The notes under the pieces: model-generated
Seen by the model: the letters and a program-made list of their open reading frames with translations, nothing else
What the model was told of the DNA's origin: nothing
Databases searched by the model: none
Part shown: positions 1 through 8,761 of the stretch, piece after piece
Position numbering within the stretch: the stretch's first letter is position 1
Layout of the letters: each line of letters opens with the position of its first letter
Program-made: the position numbers and the translations under genes
Origin: Pseudarthrobacter raffinosi
GTDB taxonomy: Bacteria > Actinomycetota > Actinomycetes > Actinomycetales > Micrococcaceae
Length of the DNA stretch: 64,000 nt
Assembly: GCF_023913735.1 (NCBI RefSeq)
Contig: NZ_JAMXBH010000008.1
Span: 1 to 64,000, forward strand
Direction of reading: 5' to 3'

Positions 1-2
1 GG

Positions 3-272
3 TGCACCGGTAACGGCATCCGACAGTCCATGGGAGCCACCGGGGTGTGCTGGGACAATGCAGTGGCCGAATCGGCGTTCTCATCCCTGAAAAACGAGTT
101 CTATCACCACCACAGCTTTACGACCCGCCAGGAGGCCCGGCGCGGAGTGATGAACTACATCGAAGTGTTCTACAACCGATGGCGACCCCATAGCAACAAT
201 GACGGCCTGCCGCCGGCCACCGCAATGGCGGCCTTCATGCCCACCGCGCAACCGCTTCCCGCGGCTGCCTGA
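3..272 (+). pseudogene. IS3-family transposase orfB, 3' fragment
   Basis: This is the C-terminal end of an IS3-type DDE integrase; the reading frame is open to the left edge of the window. It shows the conserved block TGVCWDNAVAESAFSSLKNE, with the catalytic glutamate in the NAVAESAFSSLKNE stretch, then the typical tail YIEVFYNRWRPHS. The 5' part lies outside the window, so I cannot tell whether the element is complete. The right terminal inverted repeat follows at about 291-317. Confidence 0.88.
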
Positions 273-516
273 CCAAAAAGAAACTACGCGACTGTCTCAC
301 ATCCTTGACACACCTCAGTCTGACCTTCCATAGGGTAAGAACCGAACCGACCAGGGCGAGGACAGCTGCCACTATCACAATCATCCTCTCTTCTGCTGTC
401 TGCTCGCCCCATAACAGCAGAGATACCATCGCGATCAGCGCAACGACGCTGAGCACGAAGAGCGTTGAGAAATACCACCTTGCGCGGCGCTCCCTCGGGT
501 CAATCCACGGTTTCAT
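235..516 (-). CDS. Small two-helix membrane protein, truncated by the IS end
   Basis: The 93-residue product begins MKPWIDPRERRARWYFS and has two hydrophobic helices (about residues 16-36 and 46-62), with the charged segment GEQTAEERM between them. A GAGGCGAGCAAGGT purine-rich stretch precedes the ATG. From about residue 66 onward the codons lie inside the IS3 inverted repeat and transposase, so the native C-terminus has been replaced. I recognise no family. Confidence 0.45.
   Translation of the reverse strand: MKPWIDPRERRARWYFSTLFVLSVVALIAMVSLLLWGEQTAEERMIVIVAAVLALVGSVLTLWKVRLRCVKDVRQSRSFFLVRQPREAVARWA
291..317 (+). repeat. Right inverted repeat of the IS3 element
   Basis: Read on the minus strand the end is TGAGGTGT, six variable bases, then GATGTGAGACA. 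The same pattern appears at 30913-30938 in front of an orfA fragment, so both ends belong to the same IS family. The outermost base is taken as 317. Confidence 0.7.
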
Positions 517-751
517 ACCTTGCTCGCCTCTTTCTTAGATTGGCTTACGCCCTTGCTGCCGCATTCAATGGCAAACCAGAACGAGATTGGGTCGCCATCA
601 AAGTCGTAACCCCCCTCTCAAGTTAGGACTATATAGTTCTTCGCGGGCATTTAATCTTCGTTCATGGAAACTTTTGCGTTTTCCGTGTTTTGATAGAAAA
701 GGCCAACCATCAACTCGGAAGTCCGCTTCGTGCAGCGAAATATGTGTTGTC

Positions 752-930
752 CACGGCCGGTATGCGAGGGTTACCACGCTGGACCAGAATGAACAGCGCA
801 AGCTCGGCGGCCAAGCCTTGGATTAGATTTTCAGCGACAAGGCTTCCGGCATCTGTACCCTCAGGCCTCAATTGGCCGAACTGCTGCGCTCCGCTCGTGA
901 CGCAGACATCGTCGCGTTGGGCAAACTTCG
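752..930 (+). pseudogene. Serine recombinase (resolvase/invertase) N-terminal remnant
   Basis: Translation gives HGRYARVTTLDQNEQRKLGG, then an in-frame TAG at 824-826, then IFSDKASG and an arginine-rich stretch resembling the resolvase N-domain. It aligns with the better-preserved pseudogene at 45790-46366 (IGYVRVSTLDQNEKRQLEGQ, FMDKASGRDTTRPGL). The catalytic serine lies in the V-S/T-T-L-D-Q segment and here reads T. The remainder of the catalytic domain and the HTH are missing. Confidence 0.7.
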
Positions 931-1025
931 TGTTTGGCAGGCGGAACCAGGAGCCAAGTCAAATGCCTGGGGGCCTCCCTGATCAGCCTCAGGATCGTGC
1001 CATATCCACATAGCCTGCCCGCCCA

Positions 1026-1712
1026 TTGACCCCGGCGCCCACAGGGGATGCAATGGAAGGAGCAACCCGGAATCCTGGGCCGGGCCTTACGCGGGGAGGT
1101 GCCGCAGTGCCGGCATTCGCAGAATCCGTCCTGTTTGGAGCATTGCAGCTGAGTTTCTGGGGTGCAGTGCTGGTGTGCGCGGTGGCGGCCACCGTCCTGG
1201 CTGTCCGCCGGCATTCGACGCCGGACCTTGCCGTCCGCGCCCCGGACCCCGTGTTTTGGGACGTGTTTATGGGCTCTGCCGTGGCACTTCCGGCGATCCT
1301 TATTCCCACACTCGCGTCACCCTGGTTTGGTGTGGTCCTCGCCACGCTGGGCGCAGGGGCGGGCGTGGCCGCCTACCGTGGCAGCCCCCAGATCCTGGCG
1401 TGGCAGGAACGCCGCCGGCAGCTGCGGCTGGACCGGCCCGTTCGCACTGCGGCGCAGGCTGAACATGACGCACTCCTGGCCCGGTGGAGCCGCTACGAAC
1501 TGGACCCTGCAAGCTGCATCGACTACCCCGCCATGACGGACGTCCGGCTGCCCGAAACGTCTGCGCTGATCCGCGCCATGAGGGAGGCAGAGCAGCTGCG
1601 GGCGGTGCCGCACCAAGGGTACGCTCCCGCCGTCGTCCGCTTTGGCGTTGCCCTCGCCGCGGCGGAACGGGCAGCCGGGATCCCTGCAGGAATCACCGCC
1701 GGCGGACATTAA
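1026..1712 (+). CDS. Hypothetical membrane protein with cytoplasmic C-terminal half
   Basis: The 228-residue product has three hydrophobic segments: about residues 35-58 (SFWGAVLVCAVAATVLA), 79-96 and 100-115. A soluble, Arg/Glu-rich half of about 110 residues follows. An internal ATG at 1053 (MEGATRNPG) is an alternative start. I recognise no enzyme motif. It is read in the same direction as the next two genes. The whole reading frame has the strong third-position GC typical of the host, so it is probably a native gene of unknown role. Confidence 0.65.
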   Translation: MTPAPTGDAMEGATRNPGPGLTRGGAAVPAFAESVLFGALQLSFWGAVLVCAVAATVLAVRRHSTPDLAVRAPDPVFWDVFMGSAVALPAILIPTLASPWFGVVLATLGAGAGVAAYRGSPQILAWQERRRQLRLDRPVRTAAQAEHDALLARWSRYELDPASCIDYPAMTDVRLPETSALIRAMREAEQLRAVPHQGYAPAVVRFGVALAAAERAAGIPAGITAGGH

Positions 1713-1765
1713 CTGCTGTGTCGCCGCCACTGGAGTCCTGCGGCGGGGCGCCGTAGCATCCGAGG

Positions 1766-2368
1766 ATGGAACCCACAGAAGCGGAAGTCCGTGACCAGTT
1801 CGGCAGGCGCCTGGAGGATAAGGGGGCCTGGCGGCAGGCCATCACTCTTGCAGCGGCCGGGGAACTGACGGCGCGCTGGCTGGAGGGCCGTAGCGAATAC
1901 CAGGCCGCCACCTTTACGGTCCGCTACGACGACGAAACAGAACCGATCGCCACCGAGCTTGCCGCCCTCAACAGGAACGGGCTGTTTACCAAGGAATCCC
2001 AGCCTGGTCTGCGGACCGGCAACTCCGCCCAGCGGCAGTACGTGACCGGCTTCTGCAGTGCAGAGGCGGCAGTGGAACTCCTGGCCCTTTCCACCCGAAC
2101 TGACCTGGTGACGGTGGCCCATGCCCCGGGCGAGGCCAGCAGCGCCGCCATCCCCGTAACGCTCGACGGCGGCGAGGTAGTTACCGTCCTCGGCTCCAGC
2201 GAGACTCCGGTGCAGGAAGAACAGATCCAGGACTGGGCGGAGGAAACCAACGAAACGCTGGCGCTCCTGCTCGCCGACTCCTGGTACGTGGAAATCCTCG
2301 ACCCAGTCTGGGGCCGCAATGACGTGCTGCTGCCCGCCGTCCTCGCCGCGCTGACAGCCGCGCCGTAG
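1766..2368 (+). CDS. Conserved hypothetical soluble protein
   Basis: The 200-residue acidic protein has no signal peptide or membrane helix. The segment EPIATELAALNRNGLFTKESQPG followed by QRQYVTGFCSAEAA recalls a family of actinobacterial proteins of unknown function (DUF6919-like). That resemblance is from memory and tentative. The gene sits between a membrane protein and the AEC carrier, with 53 bp upstream and 88 bp downstream, and all three are on the plus strand. No function can be assigned. Confidence 0.6.
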   Translation: MEPTEAEVRDQFGRRLEDKGAWRQAITLAAAGELTARWLEGRSEYQAATFTVRYDDETEPIATELAALNRNGLFTKESQPGLRTGNSAQRQYVTGFCSAEAAVELLALSTRTDLVTVAHAPGEASSAAIPVTLDGGEVVTVLGSSETPVQEEQIQDWAEETNETLALLLADSWYVEILDPVWGRNDVLLPAVLAALTAAP

Positions 2369-2456
2369 CCTACGGTATTTAGAAGTCGGAGTTTCCGGCG
2401 TTGAGCGCAGGGGTCGGCCGTGCGGAACTTCCAACACGTAAATAGAAGGGCGCACT

Positions 2457-3377
2457 GTGGGCGGCGTTGTCTCCGGAATCCTGATCGTCTCCGTCGTCAT
2501 TGCTGTGGGCTATTTCGCCGCCCGTCTGCGGATCCTGGGGCCGGAAGTCCAGGGTGCGCTGACCCGCACTGCCTACTACGTCACCAACCCGGCACTGCTG
2601 TTCACGGTGGTGGCGGGCAGTGACATCCGTGCCGCCCTGGGAACCGATGCCCCGCTCGCGCTGCTTTCGGCAGCGATAGTGGGGCTTCTCTATTGGCTGG
2701 CGAGTTTCCTGTTCTTCCGGCGCCCGGCGGCGGAGACCGCCGTCGGCGCCATGGCCAGCAGCTACGCAAACGCAAACAACATCGGCATCCCGGTGTCCCT
2801 GTATGCCGTGGGGACGGCGCAGCACGTGGCTCCCGTGCTCCTGGTCCAGCTCCTGGTGATGGCACCGTTCTACCTGACAGTCCTGGGGCTGGTCTCCGGT
2901 TCCAAAATCTCGTGGAAGAAAATGCTGCTGCAGCCGTTGGGCAATCCCATGATCGTCGCTTCCGCATTGGGTGTGGCCGTGGCCCTGACCGGCTGGACCG
3001 CACCGGACCTGCTGCAGAAGCCGATCGACATGCTGGCCGGCGGGGCCGTGCCCATGGTCCTGCTGGCCTTCGGCCTGTCCCTCGCCGGCCGCGCGCCGCT
3101 GCAGAAGGGCGACGGCCGCACCGAAACCCTCGTGGCCACGTTCCTCAAGATTGCCGGGATGCCGCTCGTTGTCTGGATTCTTGGCCGCTTTGTCTTCGGG
3201 CTCGAGGGACAGCATCTCCTCGCCAGCGTGATCATGGCTGCGCTCCCCACTGCCCAGAACGTCTTCCTCTTTGCCTCCCCCTACGGCCGCGGCATGACCG
3301 TGGCCCGCGACGTCATCCTGTGCACCACTGTGCTCAGCGTAGGCGCTTTGATGGTTGTTGCCTGGCTCGTGGGATAA
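2457..3377 (+). CDS. AEC-family (auxin efflux carrier type) transporter
   Basis: The 306-residue integral membrane protein has about ten hydrophobic segments. Family landmarks are the NPALLF segment in helix 2, SYANANNIGIPVSLYA, and the C-terminal half beginning NPMIVASALGVAVALTGW with AALPTAQNVFLFA. Bacterial members are usually thought to move organic acids such as malate, but the substrate is unknown here. Translation starts at GTG, supported by the purine stretch AGAAGGG about 7 nt upstream. It is the last ordinary gene before the accessory patch that opens with a dif-like site at 3515. Confidence 0.85.
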   Translation: MGGVVSGILIVSVVIAVGYFAARLRILGPEVQGALTRTAYYVTNPALLFTVVAGSDIRAALGTDAPLALLSAAIVGLLYWLASFLFFRRPAAETAVGAMASSYANANNIGIPVSLYAVGTAQHVAPVLLVQLLVMAPFYLTVLGLVSGSKISWKKMLLQPLGNPMIVASALGVAVALTGWTAPDLLQKPIDMLAGGAVPMVLLAFGLSLAGRAPLQKGDGRTETLVATFLKIAGMPLVVWILGRFVFGLEGQHLLASVIMAALPTAQNVFLFASPYGRGMTVARDVILCTTVLSVGALMVVAWLVG

Positions 3378-3514
3378 GCTGCCGACGCGGATCTCCGGCT
3401 CTCCCGCCGGACCTCCAAAGGCAAGTCCGCCGCGTCGCGAGAGCGGGCATACCCCACTCCTGCGGACCGCAACCTGAGAGCCGGAAAATGGATCGTGTGA
3501 AGTCGATGAATGGG

Positions 3515-3542
3515 AATTGACGATAGGTCCATTATCGGCTGC
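3515..3542 (+). repeat. dif-like site A
   Basis: Arm 1 is AATTGACGATA, the 6-bp centre is GGTCCA and arm 2 is TTATCGGCTGC. The layout (11-6-11) and the bases TTGAC and TTATCGG match the reverse complement of the actinobacterial dif consensus as I remember it. It has the same orientation as site B at 8231, and the two enclose the dead MFS gene and the 804-residue PD-(D/E)xK protein. Site identity is inferred from sequence alone. Confidence 0.55.
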
Positions 3543-3594
3543 CAGTCGCAAATTGGCTGGGGGAGGGCTTTTCGGGCCTTACTCCAGGTGTGGA

Positions 3595-3936
3595 TTGCCA
3601 GCCTTGTTGGCGAATTGCCAAACGATCTGGCGAATTTGCCAGCGAGTTAGCGAATCGCCGGTTCCGATGGTCACGCGAGCCGCGAATGGTGCGTGTTGGA
3701 CCGGGTCTGCGCTTGGCCTCGGCGACGCAGCCCGACCCTGAACTCCACTGGAACGAACTTTTCGCCAATTCTAGTGGCAACGCGAGCCGCTCGAGAGCTG
3801 CTTATTCAGGCGCGTTCTTCTGGGTCAGCTGCCCGCACCGTTGGCCAATAAAGGCCACTCGAATTCCCGCTTCGGCCCCGCTCCTCGGCTCGCCAACTGG
3901 GGTTGTCAGTCTCGCCAACTAAGCTGGCAAGCCACA
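3595..3936. repeat. ~340-bp noncoding repeat, copy 1
   Basis: This stretch is homologous over its whole length to 8302-8644. The left end (about 55 bp around TTGGCGAATTGCCAAACGAT) is nearly identical, and the right end closes with GGCAAGCCACA. Inside are many short TGGCGAA/TTCGCCA words in both orientations, which can pair into several hairpins. No convincing reading frame is present. It lies about 50 bp after dif-like site A, as copy 2 does after site B. Confidence 0.75.
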
Positions 3937-4106
3937 CCAGGTCAGCCTCTCGCACGCGATTCCTAGCGTAGTGACTCCTCAGGCTGATCCCATCGTGGTA
4001 GGGTCACGGCGATAAGCAGGTGGCCTGAGTTAGGCGGTTCTTCGAGCACACAATGCCATCTCTGTCCTGTCTCAACACCGCAGCGGAAACGGGCTGTTCC
4101 CTTTGG

Positions 4107-4733
4107 TTAGGTGACGGAGAGGCGTTTCACGCGTCTGGAATGTGCGGCATCCGCTCCCAAGCTCAAAGCGAGACCGGTGGCTAGGAACACGATCTCGAGG
4201 ATTGGAAGTGATCGGATGCCTGCAACGTCTAGTACGAATCCGCCCAAAAGGGCACCGCCACCGATCCCCACGTTGAAAGCCGTCGTTTGTAGCGCTGCTG
4301 CAAGATTTCGCATCCGGAACGACGCGGTCTGCAGCATGCGGGTCTGCAGTATCGCCGGGAGGCCGCCGAACGCGACGCCCCAGAGGACAAATGCTACGAC
4401 GACGATCACGGGGTTTGCCGAGACCAGTGCGAGCACGAGAACGGACGCCATCACGGCAAGGACAGCTAGAGCGAAACAGCGCCTCGGAAATCGGCTGGCA
4501 GCGAAGCCTGCGACCACGAGGCCCATGGCCCCGGAGCCGCCGAACAGGAAGAGTAGGAAAGCGATCGACGGCGGAGGGAAATCCGCAACCTGGATGAGCC
4601 ATGGGGCGATGTAGGTGTAGAAGGTGTTCTGCCCTGCGATGATGATGACGATCACGGAGCACACGATGATCACCCCGCGAAGGCTGTGGTCTTTGTGTAG
4701 CGGCAGGGGGGACTCCCCGGTCTTGAGCGTCAC
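4107..4733 (-). pseudogene. MFS transporter, C-terminal half only
   Basis: This 208-residue stretch carries six hydrophobic helices corresponding to the second half of a DHA1-type MFS drug/sugar exporter: FYTYIAPWLIQVADFP, GLVVAGFAASRFPRR (cytoplasmic loop motif) and QTTAFNVGIGGGALLGG (helix 11 region). The N-terminal six helices are missing. The continuation towards 4926 is in another frame and does not restore them. The gene is therefore a truncated remnant. Its upstream region still carries operator-like palindromes at 4910-4950. Confidence 0.75.
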
Positions 4734-4906
4734 CTGGTCTATCCCAGGGCTGCGCGAATACCTGACACCGCGTCCGGCTCAATAGCAGCATTGCCGCGCG
4801 CCGGCGTGTCTTAGAGGACGGGGGTGATTCCGGCGGCGGGTCGTACGTTCCCCGGCGGCTTTCGCGCCCGCCTTTACAGAGAATTCCAAGGTTCAGGTAC
4901 CCATAA

Positions 4907-4950
4907 TGAACCGAAGCTTCGGTCAACCGCTATTTGACCGGAGCTTCGCC
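4907..4950. promoter_or_regulatory. Tandem palindromic operator of the former MFS gene
   Basis: A perfect 14-bp palindrome, ACCGAAGCTTCGGT, lies at 4910-4923. It is followed 14 bp later by the related ACCGGAGCTTCGCC. The spacing and symmetry suggest a dimeric TetR- or MarR-type repressor site at the old transporter promoter. No cognate regulator gene remains nearby. Confidence 0.45.
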
Positions 4951-5151
4951 AATTTAGCGGTTTCTGGTCGCAGCTGTGGGTCATTTGACTGCGGACATTC
5001 GGTGGCCGGCAATGCAGGAACCGCATTGGGACCCTATTCTGACGGTGCTTGAGCAGCTGCCAGACGTCAGGTTCGGGTGTACGTCAGCGAACAAACAGCA
5101 GACTGGGGGTGGCTTCCTCCTCGGCGCAACTACGGCTAATAGCATCTAAGC
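4951..5151. other. Intergenic stretch with no recognised feature
   Basis: I see no reading frame with host-like codon use and no clear promoter or hairpin here. Confidence 0.5.
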
Positions 5152-5568
5152 ATGACAATGCAGACAAAAGACCAGCAAGTGAAGCACGTAGTCGAGGGAC
5201 TGGCTCTAGGCGTGTTGTCACGCGGCGTGGTTCGTGTTGCTGGCGGGAAGATTGACATGGAACTGGCGTTTAACCGCGCGTGGCGTTCATGGGCACCTTA
5301 CGGTAGCTTCCCGGCCATTGGTGGAATAAGTGCCGGGAATCAGATCTGGTTGGGCATGGGAAAATCCGAACGGCGGACCGGTGTCCGGGCAGGATGGGCG
5401 AACCACTCGGAGCCATATCTCTTGAACGGATTCGAGCAATGGAGCACAGGGGAATGCCTCGAATTCCTGGCCGACGATCGGGCTTCGGCGGAGGACTGGG
5501 TCACCTTGGGGGACTTGCTTCTTGACGGACTGAAACCTGGACACGTTCACACGCACGGTAATCGGTAG
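5152..5568 (+). CDS. Hypothetical protein inside the dif-flanked patch A-B
   Basis: The 138-residue product starts MTMQTKDQQVKHVVEGLALG; a second ATG lies two codons on at 5158. It is probably soluble and tryptophan-rich in the middle (AWRSWAP, IWLGMG, GWANHS), with a histidine-rich tail GHVHTHGNR. I recognise no family and see no strong ribosome-binding site. It is convergent with the large gene at 5709-8123. The two might form a cassette pair, but nothing in the sequence proves it. Confidence 0.5.
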   Translation: MTMQTKDQQVKHVVEGLALGVLSRGVVRVAGGKIDMELAFNRAWRSWAPYGSFPAIGGISAGNQIWLGMGKSERRTGVRAGWANHSEPYLLNGFEQWSTGECLEFLADDRASAEDWVTLGDLLLDGLKPGHVHTHGNR

Positions 5569-5708
5569 ACCCGCTGGGGGCCGATGCAGTAACGGAGTGT
5601 CATATAGCATTCGCGGCCTCCTTGGCCACTACCGGCGCCAACGAAACCAAAGTGCGCGGGCCGAAGATCGGGGTGATTCCCATGGCCCTCCCTTCCTGGC
5701 GCCAGCTA

Positions 5709-8123
5709 CTAGAGCTTCTTTTTCCCTCGAGCGCCCCGCAGCCGGACTGTGCTGCGCCGGGCGCTGGGAGGTAGTTTGGTGAACGTCATTTTGAGACCGC
5801 GCAGCGGCGCGATTTCTACAGCATGGTCGCGGTCGGTGGTTCGTTCTTGAGGCCTGCCCCGGTAGCGCGTCCCAATTAGCGACCCATCAGGCTGATAGAG
5901 CAGCAACATCGCTCTGTCAGAGTGCGTCTGGTACTGCTTGGCATCCATATATTCGGCCAGGTGGTCCGTGCTCGCATCTTTCGGCGCGACCGACATCGTG
6001 AGTAACCAGGAACCAAAGGAACTGGCACCATGCGTTGTCAGGCTACGCTCAATGCTGCCACCCCGGGCTGCGCGCCTTACTGCCTTCAGATTCTTCCCGA
6101 TACTTCCTTGCGCGCTTTCGCTCAGCCCCACCAGATCGGCGCCAAACCGTAGCCAACCAGGAGGGTGGGTTGCCTCGCTAGCGGATAGGTACTGCTCAAC
6201 CCATGGCTGCTCCTGCCTGGCTGGCTTTACCACCTGAGACTTTGAGAGGCCTTCTTGCCAATAGAACCATGCATCGAGTGGATCAGTGAGTGTACCTAGC
6301 CGAACACGAGGCTGCTCTTCGAAGCGGCGCAGCTCGGAAGCCTTGATAGGCGACTCAACTGGTATGTGTTTAGCGATCTCATGAGGTTCGGGATCGAAGT
6401 ACATGCCTCCTGTGAGGAACCACATGAACATGTCCAACTCGTCGACGCCATTGACCATAGTTGCCAGCCTGCGGCCTCTGCGACGCCGCAGGTACTCGAG
6501 GAACTGGGCAGAGTGATCGACGGTTTGGCTTATCACGATCAAGTCATGCATGCTGACGATCCACGGGACTTCGTCGGACTCGATGATGCCTTTGTCCGCC
6601 AGCACGTTCATGGACAAGGATAGGGGCCCCATATCGTCTAGCATTACGACGATTGAGTGGATCTCAGACGCAGACGACAAGTCGATCCATTCACCTTCGA
6701 CGCTCCAAACGCCTCCGTTGGTGCTTATGAGACGGGTCAATCGGTTGGCCTGCTCGTTGCCCTCTTTGAGAGTCTTCTGCAGATCCTTGGCTAACCGCTG
6801 TGCGTTGCCACCCCGGGATTTCTCGGTAATAGACGCGGCTTTCACCTCAACGCATAGAGCGACCCCGTCGACCAGGAACAATATGTCAGATTCGAACTTG
6901 TCGGTCACTACAGCAGTACGGTCGGAGTCCCTGCCCAGGCTGGGTGTGTCGTTGGTATCAACCGGGCCAATGTACTTCTGTCCTTCCCAATGCGGCTTAG
7001 CGCCTTGTAGGAGCTTGCCAATTAAGTTAGCGGATTTCGACTCGGAGTAAACGGCACGCCGTTTGTCATACTTCGGCCACATCTTCGCAGCATTATTCTT
7101 CTTCTCGGCCGCGGCTGCGATCAGCCCCCTTTCGAGATTCCGGCGCAACTCGTCTTCGCTCAAGAAACCGTTGAGAAGGAGGTATTCGTCCTGGTCAGCG
7201 ATACATCCCCCCGGCGTGGGAAGCTCACCATCAACGAACCGCATGACCGGGTTGACGTCATTCTCCGCCGCCCGCGAGGTGCTGAAGAAGTCCAAGACTG
7301 CACGCGCAGTCGATTCCGCGACTCCGGAACGCTCGGCGACATCAGCGGGTGAAACAGCGCCGAACAATCGGCACTCGTTCATCATGAGATTAATGTCGTG
7401 CCTGAAGGACTCCGCATCGGCGGGTGGACCGGCTTTGCTGGCTTCCCCAAGTCGGTCCCGAGCCCCGAACAAGCGTTCGTTCATCAGAGCTGTTGACGCC
7501 TCGCGGACAGCACGGATGTCGTCGAGGGTGAATCCGAGCACGCTATTTATGACGGACGAAACTGCTGGGTGGCCCAGAAGCTCTGTATTTACTTCCTTGG
7601 CGATGGATTCATACTGACGTCCGCGGACGGACAGTTCGTACCCCATGAATTCACCAGCGAGAGCACCGAGCGGCTGGTTCGCTCGCTGGCCGCGAAAGAG
7701 GGCCAGAGTCCGCGCGGCGGTCACGATGTTGGCTGCCAGGCCTAGCGCTTCTGCAGGATTTGGTTGACCCGAGTTTTTCCCCGTTAACGGCTGCCGCGGA
7801 AGCCCCATGCCCAGTAGCGTTAGTGCCACGACATCCTGGGCAGCCTGAGAGCTCTCTATCTGACTTTCGCTCTCCCGGAGGTCAGTGAAATCCCACGGGC
7901 CGGCGGCGAGACGGATGAACGCAAGCGCGTCGAATGAGTCATAGCCCCGCAAACACTTCTCTAGTGAGGTGCGGGCAGCTGATATCGCCTCTCGCATAAA
8001 TACATGGGGGTCCTCATCGGCCGTCATGTTCTCTGCCATGTGCTGGTAGTAGGCAACAGCTTTGTTGAGGTTGTTAGCCACGTTGCTGCCCACAAAATCT
8101 AGGCGTTGGGGTGCGGGGTTCAT
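5709..8123 (-). CDS. Large PD-(D/E)xK nuclease-like protein (candidate defence gene)
   Basis: The 804-residue protein has no membrane segment. Residues 256-281 (AVSPADVAERSGVAESTARA) look like a helix-turn-helix. Residues 411-428 read ESDILFLVDGVALCVEVK, the beta-hairpin D...ExK signature of PD-(D/E)xK nucleases (D413, E426, K428), followed by a helix rich in Lys and Gln (QRLAKDLQKTLKEGNEQANR). The N-terminal 250 residues and the basic C-terminus (RSTVRLRGARGKKKL) match nothing I recognise. It is the main cargo between dif-like sites A and B, and its codon use is less GC-biased than its neighbours. Nuclease activity is inferred from the motif only. A non-phage role, such as an Mrr-like repair or restriction enzyme, is possible. 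Confidence 0.75.
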   Translation of the reverse strand: MNPAPQRLDFVGSNVANNLNKAVAYYQHMAENMTADEDPHVFMREAISAARTSLEKCLRGYDSFDALAFIRLAAGPWDFTDLRESESQIESSQAAQDVVALTLLGMGLPRQPLTGKNSGQPNPAEALGLAANIVTAARTLALFRGQRANQPLGALAGEFMGYELSVRGRQYESIAKEVNTELLGHPAVSSVINSVLGFTLDDIRAVREASTALMNERLFGARDRLGEASKAGPPADAESFRHDINLMMNECRLFGAVSPADVAERSGVAESTARAVLDFFSTSRAAENDVNPVMRFVDGELPTPGGCIADQDEYLLLNGFLSEDELRRNLERGLIAAAAEKKNNAAKMWPKYDKRRAVYSESKSANLIGKLLQGAKPHWEGQKYIGPVDTNDTPSLGRDSDRTAVVTDKFESDILFLVDGVALCVEVKAASITEKSRGGNAQRLAKDLQKTLKEGNEQANRLTRLISTNGGVWSVEGEWIDLSSASEIHSIVVMLDDMGPLSLSMNVLADKGIIESDEVPWIVSMHDLIVISQTVDHSAQFLEYLRRRRGRRLATMVNGVDELDMFMWFLTGGMYFDPEPHEIAKHIPVESPIKASELRRFEEQPRVRLGTLTDPLDAWFYWQEGLSKSQVVKPARQEQPWVEQYLSASEATHPPGWLRFGADLVGLSESAQGSIGKNLKAVRRAARGGSIERSLTTHGASSFGSWLLTMSVAPKDASTDHLAEYMDAKQYQTHSDRAMLLLYQPDGSLIGTRYRGRPQERTTDRDHAVEIAPLRGLKMTFTKLPPSARRSTVRLRGARGKKKL

Positions 8124-8230
8124 GCCGCAAGTATTGCAGCGGCCTATGACAAAGGGGGTTGCTGATACTGCTTGCTGGGGCTGGATTTGATACTGTTAGA
8201 TGAAGGCCAATTTGTCCTGTCAAACTGACA

Positions 8231-8258
8231 ACACGACATAATCTCCATTATCGGCCCT
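8231..8258 (+). repeat. dif-like site B
   Basis: Arm 1 is ACACGACATAA, the centre is TCTCCA and arm 2 is TTATCGGCCCT. Its core (GACATAA and TTATCGG around six bases) is the closest match in the window to the remembered actinobacterial dif consensus. It lies in direct orientation to site A, 4716 bp away, and is followed after about 45 bp by copy 2 of the noncoding repeat. Confidence 0.6.
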
Positions 8259-8301
8259 TAAACGACGGGAGTGGCTCCGAAAAAGAGCTGTCCGTTGTGG
8301 C

Positions 8302-8644
8302 TTGCCAGCCTTGTTGGCGAATTGCCAAACGATCTGGCGAATCTTGCCAGCGAGTTGGCGGAGCGCTGGTGAGATCGCCCGAAAACTTGCACATAGTCAG
8401 CTCTGGATCGGGTCGTCGCTTGGCATCGGCGCCGGAGACCAAGCCCGAGCGACCCTGAAGCCGAGCCTTTCGCCAACTCCGATGGCAACGCGAGCTGGCG
8501 GCGCTCTGTTTGTACGGGCGCATACTTCGGTCCGCTCGCCTGCACCGTTGCCAGCAAGGGACAGCGCGATTTCCCCGCTAGGCCAAGCTCCTCAGCTCGC
8601 CAACTGACTGGCAATTTCGCCATCTATCCTGACAAGCCACATCC
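8302..8644. repeat. ~340-bp noncoding repeat, copy 2
   Basis: This is the partner of 3595-3936. The first 55 bp differ at only a few positions, the middle is diverged but alignable, and the end reads GACAAGCCACA. The same inverted TGGCGA/TCGCCA words recur. The position relative to the dif-like site is the same as in copy 1, which suggests the unit dif-repeat-cargo. Confidence 0.75.
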
Positions 8645-8761
8645 GTTCTCATTACAGACGCCAGTTTTCGTATGCAGCATGTCTATTTCCGAATCCTGGC
8701 GGATTCTCGATCAAGTTGTCAGCGCGCCTAGGTTTTCTGAGTCTGCCCTGCGGTGGGCTAC

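Noticed and set aside
2379..3551. Long minus-strand reading frame opposite the AEC carrier gene
   Set aside because: It is Gln/His/Gly-rich without hydrophobic or domain structure, and mirrors the codon bias of the plus-strand gene, so it is a high-GC antisense shadow.
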